This document shows positions 17,669 to 27,435 of a DNA stretch of 49,844 nt, in pieces (the first letter of the stretch is position 1; every line of letters begins with the position of its first letter). The notes under the pieces are model-generated. The model saw nothing but the letters and a program-made list of their open reading frames with translations, had not been told where the DNA came from and ran no database searches. The DNA is taken from positions 1-49,844 of the forward strand of contig URMF01000022.1 of NCBI GenBank assembly GCA_900548855.1, read 5' to 3'. Position numbers and translations under genes: made by a program. Source of the stretch: an uncultured Eubacteriales bacterium. GTDB lineage: Bacteria; Bacillota; Clostridia; Lachnospirales; Lachnospiraceae.

Positions 17669-19831
17669 CTATTTATTTCTCAGCCGCCACATAACCTTAA
17701 ACAACCTCTCTATATTCACTGGCTTTGTCAGATGCTCATTTATTCCGGCTTCCTTTGCTTTTACAATATCCTCCTCAAACGCATTTGCTGACAGGGCAAT
17801 AATTGGAACGCTTTCTGCATCCGGTCTGTCCAGACTACGAATGGCACGGGTTGCATCCAAACCGTTCATAACCGGCATCATAACGTCCATAAGAATACAG
17901 TCAAATGCACTGTACTCCGATGCGGTAAAAGCATCCACGGCTACCTTTCCATTTTCTGCAATTTCCACTACAGCTCCTGCATCCTCCAGCATATATTTCA
18001 CAATCTCATAGTTTATAGCATTATCCTCCACCAGAAGAACCTTCATTCCTGAAATATTAACCGGTGTATCCTCTTCCCGTTCTACAGTCTGCCGTCCCTG
18101 TTCCGTATTCAATTTAATTGGCAGCACAACCTTAAATATACTTCCTTCTCCAAGGCGGCTCTCCACCTCAATGGTGCCTCCCATCTGGTCTACCAGCTTC
18201 TTGGTAATAGACATCCCAAGACCTGCACCCCTAAAGCTTGTTCTCGCATCATCATTTTCCTGTGTAAATGGTTCAAAAATGCACTTTAGGAAACCTTCAC
18301 TCATTCCAATTCCTGTATCTCTAACAATAAACTGATATGTAGCGGCGCCTTCCTCAGAAGATAATTCTTCTGTAGACACAAATATTTTTCCCCTTGGCTG
18401 GTTATATTTGAGTGCATTTCCAATGATATTAATCAGAATCTGTCTTAAATGAAGCGGGCTTCCTACCAGATTAGTATGGTACAAATTTATTTTTCTTTCC
18501 TCTAAATGAATACCCTGTTCCTCTGCCTGGGGACGTAGAATACTGATACAATTATCCAATACATCACAGATGTCAAAGGTCTCCTCTGCAAAAGAAAATG
18601 CGCCGCTTTCCAGCTTACTGATATCAAGAACATCATTAATGAAGGATAACAGATGCTCCGCTGACACCCGGATTTTTTCCCTGCACTCTCTCTGTTTTTC
18701 CACATCATTCTGATTTTTATCCGCAATTGCGAGCATACCCAGAATTCCGTTAATCGGGGTCCGGATATCATGCGACATATGAGAAAGAAACTCACTCTTT
18801 GCCTGGTTTGCCCTTTTTGCCTCCACTAAGGCCTCCAGAATTACCTGATCCTGTTTCTGTTTTGTAACAACTGTCTCTGTAATATCCTGATGATATCCTT
18901 TTATCCGGACACCAGATTTTTCAAATTTGCCGGTAAGACCTCCGCACCGCACATAAATTTTCCCCATTGTGGGATGATTCCACGGATAAGTCACCTCTGA
19001 ACGCCCAGTTTCGATTATCTCCTGCACTGTTTCCTGAACAATGCCAACATATTCCGGTTCAATATTTTCAAACCACAGCTTATAGCAGTCCTCCGGAGTC
19101 TCTGCCCCATTGGCTCCTAAGAGAATCTGCATAGTCTTGTCTCCATACATTCTCGGCTCGCATCCGTCCTCAAGCTCAATAGTCCAAATACCGGTTCTAG
19201 AACCTGCAAGTACTTCTTCTATATCCTGCATTGTCTCCTGCTTGTAGCGCTCCTCCTTCTGCATAATGGAATCCACATTGCAAAATCCCATAATTACAGC
19301 ATTGTCACTAGAAGCCTGCGCCGGACGGGCAAAAAAGATTTCAAGATGTTCCACCTGCTGAAAATTCTTTTTCACACGATGTCGGACATAATACTTTCCC
19401 TTTGTCTGGAGTTCTTCAAGCACATAACCCTTTTCTGTCATACGCCGAACATACTCCTGATCTTTTTCTGCTACAAATAAAGAGATATATTTTTCAATTG
19501 CACTCTGATACCCCTCTTCAAATTGTATATTCTCTGCTATCTTATCCTGCAGCCTGTCTGCTGCTTTGTATCTTTCGCACCGATCCGTATCAAAATTGAC
19601 ATAAAAAATTCCCACATAGTCAGCAATCAGAGAATGTGAAATTTCCAGATTATTTATCTGTTGTTTAATATATTTTTCCCCGGCTTCCAACAATTTATTA
19701 AATGCCGTAATGAATCCTTTGTATTCTTCCGGATAATCCTTCACATCCAGATACTCCAATTTATCTATATCAAAGTCTCTCTCACTCATCTCAAGCACTT
19801 TCTTTGTAATGACATCAATATCTTTATTCAT
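17669..19831 (-). CDS. Soluble hybrid histidine kinase with PAS domains and receiver
   Basis: A 720-residue protein with no transmembrane segment, so a cytoplasmic sensor. The N-terminal 330 residues form helical and PAS-like domains (ADYVGIFYVNFDTDRCERYK, GSRTGIWTIELEDGCEPRMY). HisKA follows (SHMSHDIRTPINGILGM, His354), then HATPase_c (INIIGNALKY, DTGIGM, GAGLGMSI) and a receiver with Asp649 (LMDVMMP) and the conserved KP (EHLTKPVN). GAAGGAG lies before the ATG. No partner regulator is adjacent; GGDEF/EAL or HPt domains are absent. The signal is unknown. Confidence 0.92.
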   Translation of the reverse strand: MNKDIDVITKKVLEMSERDFDIDKLEYLDVKDYPEEYKGFITAFNKLLEAGEKYIKQQINNLEISHSLIADYVGIFYVNFDTDRCERYKAADRLQDKIAENIQFEEGYQSAIEKYISLFVAEKDQEYVRRMTEKGYVLEELQTKGKYYVRHRVKKNFQQVEHLEIFFARPAQASSDNAVIMGFCNVDSIMQKEERYKQETMQDIEEVLAGSRTGIWTIELEDGCEPRMYGDKTMQILLGANGAETPEDCYKLWFENIEPEYVGIVQETVQEIIETGRSEVTYPWNHPTMGKIYVRCGGLTGKFEKSGVRIKGYHQDITETVVTKQKQDQVILEALVEAKRANQAKSEFLSHMSHDIRTPINGILGMLAIADKNQNDVEKQRECREKIRVSAEHLLSFINDVLDISKLESGAFSFAEETFDICDVLDNCISILRPQAEEQGIHLEERKINLYHTNLVGSPLHLRQILINIIGNALKYNQPRGKIFVSTEELSSEEGAATYQFIVRDTGIGMSEGFLKCIFEPFTQENDDARTSFRGAGLGMSITKKLVDQMGGTIEVESRLGEGSIFKVVLPIKLNTEQGRQTVEREEDTPVNISGMKVLLVEDNAINYEIVKYMLEDAGAVVEIAENGKVAVDAFTASEYSAFDCILMDVMMPVMNGLDATRAIRSLDRPDAESVPIIALSANAFEEDIVKAKEAGINEHLTKPVNIERLFKVMWRLRNK

Positions 19832-19873
19832 GAGATTTACTCCTTCTATATCAATTGCTTTTCTAAATTATAT

Positions 19874-19893
19874 CACAACTTTATATTGTTGTG
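19874..19893 (-). promoter_or_regulatory. Inverted repeat in the promoter region of the soluble kinase
   Basis: CACAAC and GTTGTG flank 8 bp. They lie just upstream of a TATAAT box (minus strand, about 19867-19872), where a -35-like TGGACA is 19 bp away. The IR could be a regulator site; the regulator is unknown. Confidence 0.4.
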
Positions 19894-19916
19894 TCCATAT
19901 TTATATAAAATTCCCG

Positions 19917-20804
19917 TTACCCTCTGTCCTTTCTTGCAATCGCTTCATTCAGCGCATTCAGTACTCTTTTCTTATCCCGGCTCCATTCCGGTGCAATCAG
20001 GGTTTTCTTATCCCCATCCCCGGTTATACGGTGTATTACTATAGTTTCCGGGAGAAGTGCAATACAATCTGCCACCAGCCCGGCATATTCTTCCATTTCC
20101 AATGTACGGAATCTGCCCATACGGTAATCCTTCTCCAAATCCGTTCCTTTTATCACATGCAGAAGCTGTAATTTTATCCCATTCGCACCGCTTTTACCCA
20201 CATAGGAAACCGTTGCTTTCATATCTTCTTCCGACTCTCCCGGAAGCCCCAATATCACATGCACAATCACCTGTACTCCAATTTTTTTCAGCCTTTTTAC
20301 CGCAGCATCATAGACAGACAACCTATATCCCCTCCGGATATACTCTGCGGATTTTTCATGGATGGTCTGAAGACCAAGCTCCACCCATACTGGCTTTTTC
20401 TGATTCAGCTCCTGCAGCAGCAAAACTACCTCCTCCGGAAGGCAGTCCGGTCTTGTACCAACGGACAATGCCACAATATCCGGATGCTGTATAGCTTCCT
20501 CAAAGACTGCCCTAAGCCTTGATACCGGAGCATATGTATTGGTAAATGCCTGAAAATATGCAATATATTTCCCGTTTTTTATCTTTCCCTTTAAACGTTC
20601 CTTTCCCTTTTCTATCTGGCTTGTGACAGAATCCGTGCGGTTTCCAGCAAACTCTCCGGAGCCTGAACCCGAACAGAAAATACATCCCCTTGTGTCCAGG
20701 GTTCCATCCCTGTTTGGACAGGTAAATCCACCATCAATTGCAATTTTATATACCTTTTCTCCAAAAGTGTCCTTCAGATATCTGTTTAATGAATAATATT
20801 CCAT
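19917..20804 (-). CDS. TIGR01212-family radical SAM protein (YhcC-like)
   Basis: A 295-residue radical SAM protein. The cluster-binding region is FTCPNRDGTLDTRGCIFC, giving the CX12-CX2-C spacing of the YhcC/TIGR01212 group. It is followed by SGSGSGEFAG and the TIM-barrel motif VIVHVILGLPGESEEDM. The start at 20804 (MEYYSLNRYLKDTFG) agrees with the family; the frame stays open far upstream but runs into the divergent tetR gene. GGGGAACAGGA precedes the ATG. The reaction of this family is not well established. Confidence 0.9.
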   Translation of the reverse strand: MEYYSLNRYLKDTFGEKVYKIAIDGGFTCPNRDGTLDTRGCIFCSGSGSGEFAGNRTDSVTSQIEKGKERLKGKIKNGKYIAYFQAFTNTYAPVSRLRAVFEEAIQHPDIVALSVGTRPDCLPEEVVLLLQELNQKKPVWVELGLQTIHEKSAEYIRRGYRLSVYDAAVKRLKKIGVQVIVHVILGLPGESEEDMKATVSYVGKSGANGIKLQLLHVIKGTDLEKDYRMGRFRTLEMEEYAGLVADCIALLPETIVIHRITGDGDKKTLIAPEWSRDKKRVLNALNEAIARKDRG

Positions 20805-20829
20805 TCCTGTTCCCCATTCACAGCCATTA

Positions 20830-20843
20830 ACAATTATAATTGT
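20830..20843. promoter_or_regulatory. Palindrome ACAATTATAATTGT (possible TetR operator)
   Basis: A perfect 14-bp palindrome in the divergent region between the radical SAM gene and tetR. Its position fits an operator for the neighbouring regulator; untested. Confidence 0.4.
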
Positions 20844-20870
20844 AAAAATTTTACTACATATTGTATTGGC

Positions 20871-20899
20871 TTGCAAGCAGGTTTCAAATCTATTATAAT
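20871..20899 (+). promoter_or_regulatory. Promoter of the TetR regulator
   Basis: TTGCAA (20871-20876), 17-bp spacer, TATAAT (20894-20899). Confidence 0.75.
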
Positions 20900-20930
20900 C
20901 TAAACCAGTATATACAAAGGAGATATAGCC

Positions 20931-21602
20931 ATGTCCAATACCTATCTTACCGGAGAACAGACAAAGAGAAAGATTTTTAAGGAAAGCAAAAAGCTTTTTT
21001 ATAAAAACGGATTTACAGAAACCACCTATGACGATATCAGCAACGCCGCCAAGGTGAACCGGGCGCTGATACCATACCACTTTAAAAGCAAACAGGTTTT
21101 AGGACAGGAGGTTTACTGTAAAATTATCGAAGAATTCCAAAATGAAATTGACGGCATATTGGATATCAGCCAATTTACCCCTGACTTTACAAGTATTCTG
21201 CATGCCGTTTCCTATTACCGCCTGCTTGAAAACAATGCCAGGTTTTCCCGTTTTGTCTTCCAATTGCTATCCGATGAGACCACTCCGATTTTCACAAGAG
21301 ATAACGAAAAGGAACTGCTTGTCAAGCTGGGCAGCAGGTTTTCCCGGTTTAGCGATACGGAACTGGATATTCTGGCACAGATGAATATCGGCATAAAAAA
21401 AGAACTAATCCGGATGCTCTGTCTATCTGAAAAAAGAATAAATGCTGACCAGATTGCCTGCATGCACATCCATATGCTTATGAACCATGCCGGATATTCT
21501 GCCAGAAAAACAGATGAACTGATTCAGGCTGCATTTGAAGTAGCTAACCTTCTATCTTTCCACGTGAAAAGTGGTTTTACAATTGAAATAAAGTATAACT
21601 AA
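20931..21602 (+). CDS. TetR/AcrR family transcriptional regulator
   Basis: A 223-residue regulator. The N-terminal HTH is typical: FKESKKLFYKNGFTETTYDD followed by ISNAAKVNRALIPYHFKSKQ. The C-terminal ligand-binding domain is helical and not assignable to a ligand. AAAGGAGATATAGCC gives a strong ribosome-binding site. It is divergent from the radical SAM gene, with a palindrome between, and a strong terminator follows. Its nearest possible targets are the divergent gene or itself; this is inference. Confidence 0.92.
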   Translation: MSNTYLTGEQTKRKIFKESKKLFYKNGFTETTYDDISNAAKVNRALIPYHFKSKQVLGQEVYCKIIEEFQNEIDGILDISQFTPDFTSILHAVSYYRLLENNARFSRFVFQLLSDETTPIFTRDNEKELLVKLGSRFSRFSDTELDILAQMNIGIKKELIRMLCLSEKRINADQIACMHIHMLMNHAGYSARKTDELIQAAFEVANLLSFHVKSGFTIEIKYN

Positions 21603-21611
21603 CCTATTTAT

Positions 21612-21656
21612 AAAACGCTGGTATAAACTGTCATATCGTTTAACCAGCGTTTTTAT
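21612..21656 (+). terminator. Intrinsic terminator after tetR
   Basis: AAAACGCTGGT pairs with ACCAGCGTTTT, followed by a T-rich stretch. It can also serve fabV arriving from the other side. Confidence 0.85.
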
Positions 21657-21700
21657 ATTATTCTTCTTAGAATATTTACAAGATTACATTTTAGAAACTC

Positions 21701-22864
21701 TCAGACCTCTACATCTGCTGAATAGTCAACACCCTCCATTTTAAAGCCAAACATCTGGTAGAAATCATTCCAGTAGCCCTCTGTATCCGCCAGCTCTAAC
21801 AAATTTCCACTGTTAATCTGCTGCCAGATAGCCATCACCTCATTCTGAACATCCTCCCGCATTTCCCAATCGTCTACATGCAGCATGCCATCCTTTTCAA
21901 CCAGGATACCATTATCACCAAAAATCTTTTCACCCCATAAACGATACATCTGTTCAATACAGCCCTCATGAATGCCCTTTTCTTTCATAACCCTGTATAG
22001 TATAGAGAGATAAAGCGGTACAACAGGAATGGCAGCACTCGCCTGAGTCACCAGCGCCTTATTAACGGAAACATATGCCCGGATTCCCAATGTCTTCTGT
22101 TTTCTGGTAATGGCATCCGCACTCTCGGACAAATGCTTCTTTGCCATACCTATGGTTCCCTCGTGATAAATCGGATATGTAAGCGTTGGTCCAATATAAG
22201 AATAGGCAACGGTGATGGCATTATCCTCAATGACATCGGCTTTCACCAATGCATCTATCCAGTCCATCCAGTCCTCTCCGCCCATTACCTTAACGGTTGC
22301 TTCTATTTCTTCCTCTGACGCAGACGGAATTGTTGCCTCAGAAACCGTATTATCTTTCAAATTCCAGTTTTTCTGGGTAAATGGTTCTCCTGTAGTCTTC
22401 AAGCTGGACACATAAGTCACTCCATCCGCAGTCGTTCTCCGTGGAGCTGCCAGAGAATATACCACCATATCCACCTTGCCTAAATCCTCCTTAATTGAAG
22501 CAATCACCCGCTCCTTAATTTCCACCGAAAAAGCGTCTCCGTTGATGGATTTTGTATACAATCCTTCTGCTCTGGCGGCTGCATCAAATGCTTTTGTATT
22601 ATAAAAACCAGGGGTTGCAGTCCTTTTGCCCGTGGCCTCTTTATCAAATAATACACCAATTGTGACAGCCCCCATACCAAATGCAGCTGTAATCCTGGAA
22701 GCCAGTCCATATCCGGTAGAAGCTCCAATAACCAGTACTTTTTTTGCTCCATCAATGCTTCCGTTTCTTTTCACATAATCAATCTGCTTTAATACATTCT
22801 TTTCACAGCCCGCCGGATGCGCTGTGGTACAGATAAAGCCTTTCACTTTTGGTTCTACTATCAT
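21701..22864 (-). CDS. fabV: Trans-2-enoyl-CoA/enoyl-ACP reductase (NAD+)
   Basis: A 387-residue FabV/TER enzyme reducing trans-2-enoyl-CoA or enoyl-ACP with NADH, used in fatty acid synthesis and in butyrate-type chemistry. It shows the nucleotide-binding motif KVLVIGASTGYGLASRI and FDKEATGKRTATPGFYN. The catalytic Tyr-X8-Lys appears as YHEGTIGMAK in TYPIYHEGTIGMAKKHL. Length matches the family (about 390-400). It stands alone; FASII genes are not adjacent. ATG at 22864 follows GGGAGG. Confidence 0.95.
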   Translation of the reverse strand: MIVEPKVKGFICTTAHPAGCEKNVLKQIDYVKRNGSIDGAKKVLVIGASTGYGLASRITAAFGMGAVTIGVLFDKEATGKRTATPGFYNTKAFDAAARAEGLYTKSINGDAFSVEIKERVIASIKEDLGKVDMVVYSLAAPRRTTADGVTYVSSLKTTGEPFTQKNWNLKDNTVSEATIPSASEEEIEATVKVMGGEDWMDWIDALVKADVIEDNAITVAYSYIGPTLTYPIYHEGTIGMAKKHLSESADAITRKQKTLGIRAYVSVNKALVTQASAAIPVVPLYLSILYRVMKEKGIHEGCIEQMYRLWGEKIFGDNGILVEKDGMLHVDDWEMREDVQNEVMAIWQQINSGNLLELADTEGYWNDFYQMFGFKMEGVDYSADVEV

Positions 22865-22917
22865 ATTTACCCTCCCTATTGTCTTTCCGATTAATTGTTT
22901 CTTTTGTCAAACAGGAA

Positions 22918-25900
22918 TTACAAGGTACAAATATCCACTAAGGTCAGATGTTCCTTATTTGCCTTTTCCAGTGAAGTGAGCAGTGCATGTGCCGTATCCA
23001 GACTTGTCAGTACCGTAACTCCGGTTTCAATTGCATGACGGCGTATAATAAATCCATCCTTACTCCGCTCAATACCCTGTGCCGGTGTATCAATGACCAA
23101 ATCAATCTCATGGCTTAAAATCAAATCCAACAGATTCGGTGACTCTGCCTCTACCTTATTGATATGCTTAGCCGGTACACCATTCTCATTTAGAACACGA
23201 CAGGTGCTTCTGGTGGAATAGATTTCATAGCCTAATGCGGCAAAGCGTTTTCCAATCTCCACAGCGTCTAGCTTGTCAGAGTCCTTTACGGTAAGCACCA
23301 TTTTTTTATGCTTTGGCAAATCCACACCATTTCCTAAAAATGCCTTGTAAAGTGCTTCATTAAAATCCTTCGCGATACCTAAGCATTCTCCGGTTGACTT
23401 CATTTCCGGTCCAAGACTGATTTCTGCACCTCTTAACTTCTCAAAGGAGAATACCGGCATTTTTACTGCAAAATATTCACTCTCCGGCTGTAATCCGGGA
23501 GTATACCCCAAGTCCTTAATTTTTTCCCCTATAATTACCTTGGAGGCAAGGTCTACAATCGGAATTCCGGTTACCTTGCTGATATATGGGACGGTTCTGG
23601 AAGAACGCGGATTTACCTCAATCACATAAACCTCTTCCTGATAGACAATAAACTGGATATTAATCAGTCCAATCACATGAAGGCTTGTGGCAAGCTTCCT
23701 AGTGTAATCCTCCAGTACTCTCTTAATCTTGTCTGAAATGCTTCTTGCAGGGTATACAGAAATACTGTCTCCTGAATGAATACCCGCTCTTTCCACATGC
23801 TCCATGATTCCTGGAATCAGAATATCCTCCCCATCACAAACAGCATCTACCTCAACTTCTTTACCCATTAAATATTTGTCTACCAAAATAGGATGCTCCT
23901 GCACGGTGCGGTTAATAATCTCCATAAACTCTACGATATCCTGGTCGCTTATGGCAATCTGCATACCCTGACCCCCCAATACATAGGACGGTCTCACCAA
24001 TACCGGATAACCCAGCTCATTGGCTGCCGCAAGTGCCTCCTCACAGGTAAATACCGTCTTCCCGGCAGGTCTTGGAATACAGCATTTTTCCAATATCTCA
24101 TCAAATAATTCCCTGTCCTCTGCCGCATCTACATTTTCAGCGGAAGTACCAAGAATCGGCACGCCCATCTTTAACAAATCCTCTGTCAGCTTGATGGCAG
24201 TCTGTCCGCCAAACTGTACTACTGCACCATCCGGTTTTTCCAGATTTACAATGGCTTCCACATCCTCTGCAGTCAGCGGTTCAAAATACAGCTTGTCTGC
24301 AATATCAAAGTCCGTACTGACCGTTTCCGGATTGTTGTTAACGATAATGGTCTCATACCCGCTCTCGGAAAGTGCCCAGGTGCTGTGCACGGAACAATAA
24401 TCAAACTCTATTCCCTGTCCAATACGAATCGGACCGGAGCCTAAAACCATAACCTTCTTCTTTGTCCTTGTGGCATCCACCTCACACTCCCCATCATAGC
24501 AGGAATAATAATAAGGCGTACTTGCTTCAAACTCAGCAGCACAGGTATCCACCATCTTATACGCAGGATAAATTCCATAGGAAAATCTCAAATCATGTAT
24601 CTCCTGCTTTGTCTTACCTGTAAGCTGGGCAATTACCTCATCCGGGAACTCAAGCCGTTTTGCCTCTGCCATTAACTCCTTTGTAAGCTTTTCTCCGGCA
24701 AGAAGTGCTTCCATTTTCACTAGGTTATGAATCTTATCCAGGAACCAGACATCAATCTGGGTAATCTCATGAATTTCTGCCAAAGTAATTCCTCTCCGGA
24801 TTGCCTCGGCTACTACAAAAATACGCCGGTCATCTACCCTGTGCAGCTCCTCCCGGATTTCTTCCAGTGAACGCTCACTTAAATCCTCATAAATCAAGCT
24901 GTTCACATGCTGCTCCAGCGAACGGAGAGCCTTCATCAAGGCACCCTCAAAATTCGTACAGATACTCATAACCTCACCGGTTGCCTTCATCTGGGTTGTT
25001 AGCTTACGGCTTGCCTTGATAAATTTATCAAATGGAAGTCTCGGAATCTTGACAACACAGTAGTCAAGAGCCGGCTCAAAGCTTGCATAGGTCTTGCCGG
25101 TGATGGCATTCTTAATCTCATCCAGATGATAGCCCAGCGCAATCTTTGCAGAAACTTTGGCAATGGGATAGCCGGTTGCCTTAGATGCCAGTGCAGAGGA
25201 ACGGCTTACACGAGGATTCACCTCGATAACACAGTATTCAAAAGAGGTTGGGTTTAATGCGAACTGAACATTACATCCACCTGTGATTTTTAATTCTGAA
25301 ATAATATTAAGGGCGGAGCTTCTCAACATCTGGTATTCTTTATCAGCCAGAGTCTGGGACGGCGCCACCACAATAGAATCGCCGGTATGCACACCTACCG
25401 GGTCCAGATTCTCCATGTTACAGACACAGATTCCGGTACCATTGGCATCACGCATAACCTCATACTCTATTTCCTTCCAGCCGGCGATGCAGCGTTCCAC
25501 CAGAACCTGTCCCACACGGGATAGGCGCAGACCGTTTTTCAGTATTTCAACAAATTCTTCCTCATTTGCTGCAATCCCTCCACCAGAACCGCCCAATGTA
25601 TAAGCTGGACGAAGAACTGCCGGATAGCCAATTACCTCTACAAATTCCAATCCATCCGCTACAGTAGTAACAACCTTGGATGGTGCTATAGGCTCACCAA
25701 TCTTCTCCATAGTCTTTTTAAACTCATCCCTGTCCTCTGCCTTCTTAATCGTCTTTGCAGAGGTACCAATCAAACGGACATTATGCTGCCGCAGAAAACC
25801 GGATTCCTCTAATTCCATGGCAATGTTAAGCGCTGCCTGGCCGCCAAGTGTCGGAAGAATACTGTCCGGTTTTTCCTGCATAATAACCTTCTTCACGATT

Positions 25901-26115
25901 TCAGGCGTCAGAGGTTCAATATATACCTGATCCGCAATGTTCTTGTCTGTCATAATCGTTGCCGGATTTGAATTAATGAGAATAACATAAATGCCCTCCT
26001 CCTTCAATGCACGGCATGCCTGTGTTCCTGCATAGTCAAACTCTGCAGCCTGACCGATAACAATGGGACCGGAACCAATTACTACTACTTTTTTTATATT
26101 CGGATTCTTCGGCAT
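22918..26115 (-). CDS. carB: Carbamoyl-phosphate synthase large subunit
   Basis: A 1065-residue enzyme making carbamoyl phosphate from bicarbonate, ammonia (from CarA) and two ATP for arginine and pyrimidine synthesis. The two homologous halves each begin with a similar motif: VVVIGSGPIVIGQAAEFDYA and VMVLGSGPIRIGQGIEFDYC. Each has an ATP-grasp domain; the C-terminal 130 residues form the MGS-like allosteric domain (LVIDTPAQGIERSKDGFIIR). Its ATG overlaps the carA stop by one base (TAATG), so translation is coupled. Normal length. Confidence 0.97.
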   Translation of the reverse strand: MPKNPNIKKVVVIGSGPIVIGQAAEFDYAGTQACRALKEEGIYVILINSNPATIMTDKNIADQVYIEPLTPEIVKKVIMQEKPDSILPTLGGQAALNIAMELEESGFLRQHNVRLIGTSAKTIKKAEDRDEFKKTMEKIGEPIAPSKVVTTVADGLEFVEVIGYPAVLRPAYTLGGSGGGIAANEEEFVEILKNGLRLSRVGQVLVERCIAGWKEIEYEVMRDANGTGICVCNMENLDPVGVHTGDSIVVAPSQTLADKEYQMLRSSALNIISELKITGGCNVQFALNPTSFEYCVIEVNPRVSRSSALASKATGYPIAKVSAKIALGYHLDEIKNAITGKTYASFEPALDYCVVKIPRLPFDKFIKASRKLTTQMKATGEVMSICTNFEGALMKALRSLEQHVNSLIYEDLSERSLEEIREELHRVDDRRIFVVAEAIRRGITLAEIHEITQIDVWFLDKIHNLVKMEALLAGEKLTKELMAEAKRLEFPDEVIAQLTGKTKQEIHDLRFSYGIYPAYKMVDTCAAEFEASTPYYYSCYDGECEVDATRTKKKVMVLGSGPIRIGQGIEFDYCSVHSTWALSESGYETIIVNNNPETVSTDFDIADKLYFEPLTAEDVEAIVNLEKPDGAVVQFGGQTAIKLTEDLLKMGVPILGTSAENVDAAEDRELFDEILEKCCIPRPAGKTVFTCEEALAAANELGYPVLVRPSYVLGGQGMQIAISDQDIVEFMEIINRTVQEHPILVDKYLMGKEVEVDAVCDGEDILIPGIMEHVERAGIHSGDSISVYPARSISDKIKRVLEDYTRKLATSLHVIGLINIQFIVYQEEVYVIEVNPRSSRTVPYISKVTGIPIVDLASKVIIGEKIKDLGYTPGLQPESEYFAVKMPVFSFEKLRGAEISLGPEMKSTGECLGIAKDFNEALYKAFLGNGVDLPKHKKMVLTVKDSDKLDAVEIGKRFAALGYEIYSTRSTCRVLNENGVPAKHINKVEAESPNLLDLILSHEIDLVIDTPAQGIERSKDGFIIRRHAIETGVTVLTSLDTAHALLTSLEKANKEHLTLVDICTL

Positions 26116-27188
26116 TATTTAGACACCTCCATCATATTCATAAACTCATCAAATAAATAATTTGTATCAAGAGGACCTGCACATGCCTCCGGATGAAACT
26201 GGACAGTCTGGACATTTTTACCCAGATAATGAACACCCTCCACGGTTCCATCATTCACATTGACAAAACTTACTTCTGCTATATCCCTGTCGATTGTTGC
26301 TTCCTTTACCATATATCCGTGATTCTGGGTGGAAATGTAGACCTTTCCGGTTTTCAAATCCTTCACCGGATGATTCGCTCCCCGGTGGCCATATTTCATT
26401 TTTTCTGTATCTGCACCATTTGCCAGTGCCAGCAGCTGATGGCCCAGACAAATTGCAAAAATCGGCACCTTTGTGGCAAACAGCTTCTTTATCTCCTCTA
26501 TAACTGCCACATTGGTTTTAGGGTCGCCTGGACCATTCGTCAGCATAATACCATCCGGATTATCTGCTAAAATAACCTCTGCCTCCGTATAAGAAGGATA
26601 TACGATAACCTCACAACCTCTGTTGGTAAGCTCACGTATAATATTTTTCTTTGCCCCCAAATCAATCACTGCAACCTTAAAACCGTCTCCATCATAATGT
26701 TCAATTTCCTTACAGGTGGTCATACGCACCACATCACCGATTTCATATTCCTTTAATTTAGGAATCACCATTTCCAGGTTATACTTCTCATCAGTGGTAA
26801 TCATCCCCCGCATGGTTCCCTTTTCCCGAAGAATCTTTGTAATGGCTCTGGTATCCACTCCTTCAATCCCAGTAATATGGTTGGCAATCAGAAATTCTTC
26901 CAACGCCTCCTGATTTCTGAAATTACTTGGAAGCTTTGCAATCTCCCTTGTGATAAATCCAGACTGCCACGGCTTGTTCGCCTCCATATCCTCAAAACAG
27001 ACTCCATAATTACCAATTAACGGATATGTCATACATACAGCCTGTCCTGCATAGGATGGGTCAGTCAACACTTCCAGATAACCTGTCATGGATGTATTAA
27101 ATACAATTTCACTTACGATTTCCTCTGTGCATCCAACGCTTTTTCCCTCAAAAACATGACCGTCCTCCAGGATTAGAAATGCTTTCAT
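26115..27188 (-). CDS. carA: Carbamoyl-phosphate synthase small (glutaminase) subunit
   Basis: A 357-residue glutamine amidotransferase that feeds ammonia to CarB. The class I GATase domain shows LTNGPGDPK, the nucleophile elbow FAICLGHQLLALANG (Cys) and QFHPEA (His/Glu of the triad). The start MKAFLILEDGHVFEGKS at 27188 follows AAGGAAGG; the frame extends 33 codons upstream through leader sequence but has no site there. The gene lies behind a consensus promoter and a structured leader with a T10 run, so attenuation is possible. Confidence 0.96.
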   Translation of the reverse strand: MKAFLILEDGHVFEGKSVGCTEEIVSEIVFNTSMTGYLEVLTDPSYAGQAVCMTYPLIGNYGVCFEDMEANKPWQSGFITREIAKLPSNFRNQEALEEFLIANHITGIEGVDTRAITKILREKGTMRGMITTDEKYNLEMVIPKLKEYEIGDVVRMTTCKEIEHYDGDGFKVAVIDLGAKKNIIRELTNRGCEVIVYPSYTEAEVILADNPDGIMLTNGPGDPKTNVAVIEEIKKLFATKVPIFAICLGHQLLALANGADTEKMKYGHRGANHPVKDLKTGKVYISTQNHGYMVKEATIDRDIAEVSFVNVNDGTVEGVHYLGKNVQTVQFHPEACAGPLDTNYLFDEFMNMMEVSK

Positions 27189-27215
27189 ACGTACCTTCCT
27201 TTCCGATTTTTGCCC

Positions 27216-27262
27216 AAAAAAAAAACCACTAACAAAGCCTATGCTTTCTCCATAGGTTGGGC
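27216..27262 (-). promoter_or_regulatory. carAB leader hairpin with T-run
   Basis: In the minus-strand leader CCTATG pairs with CATAGG and outer AAAG with CTTT. About 10 bases later comes a run of ten T (27216-27225 as A on plus). This could be an attenuator, but the stem is not adjacent to the T-run, and no PyrR-binding sequence was recognised. A plus-strand reading also gives a stem plus GGGCTTTTT. Confidence 0.4.
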
Positions 27263-27296
27263 TTTTTCTTTTATCATTTATTCTCAAATTGTAGAA

Positions 27297-27325
27297 ATTC
27301 TAACACACTTTTTTTTCTTTGACAA
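27297..27325 (-). promoter_or_regulatory. Promoter of carAB
   Basis: Minus strand -35 TTGTCA (27320-27325), 17-bp spacer, -10 TAGAAT (27297-27302). Confidence 0.8.
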
Positions 27326-27435
27326 CCCCCTTTTGCATATTTTTACACAATATATCCTATTTTATTGCATAAAAATAACATAATATTGATAATAACTCTA
27401 GTTTTATAAGGTCAATATTATATTATAAGTACAAA

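Noticed and set aside
17440..17694. Opposing short frames downstream of the soluble kinase
   Set aside because: Overlap repeat B and each other; no start signals.
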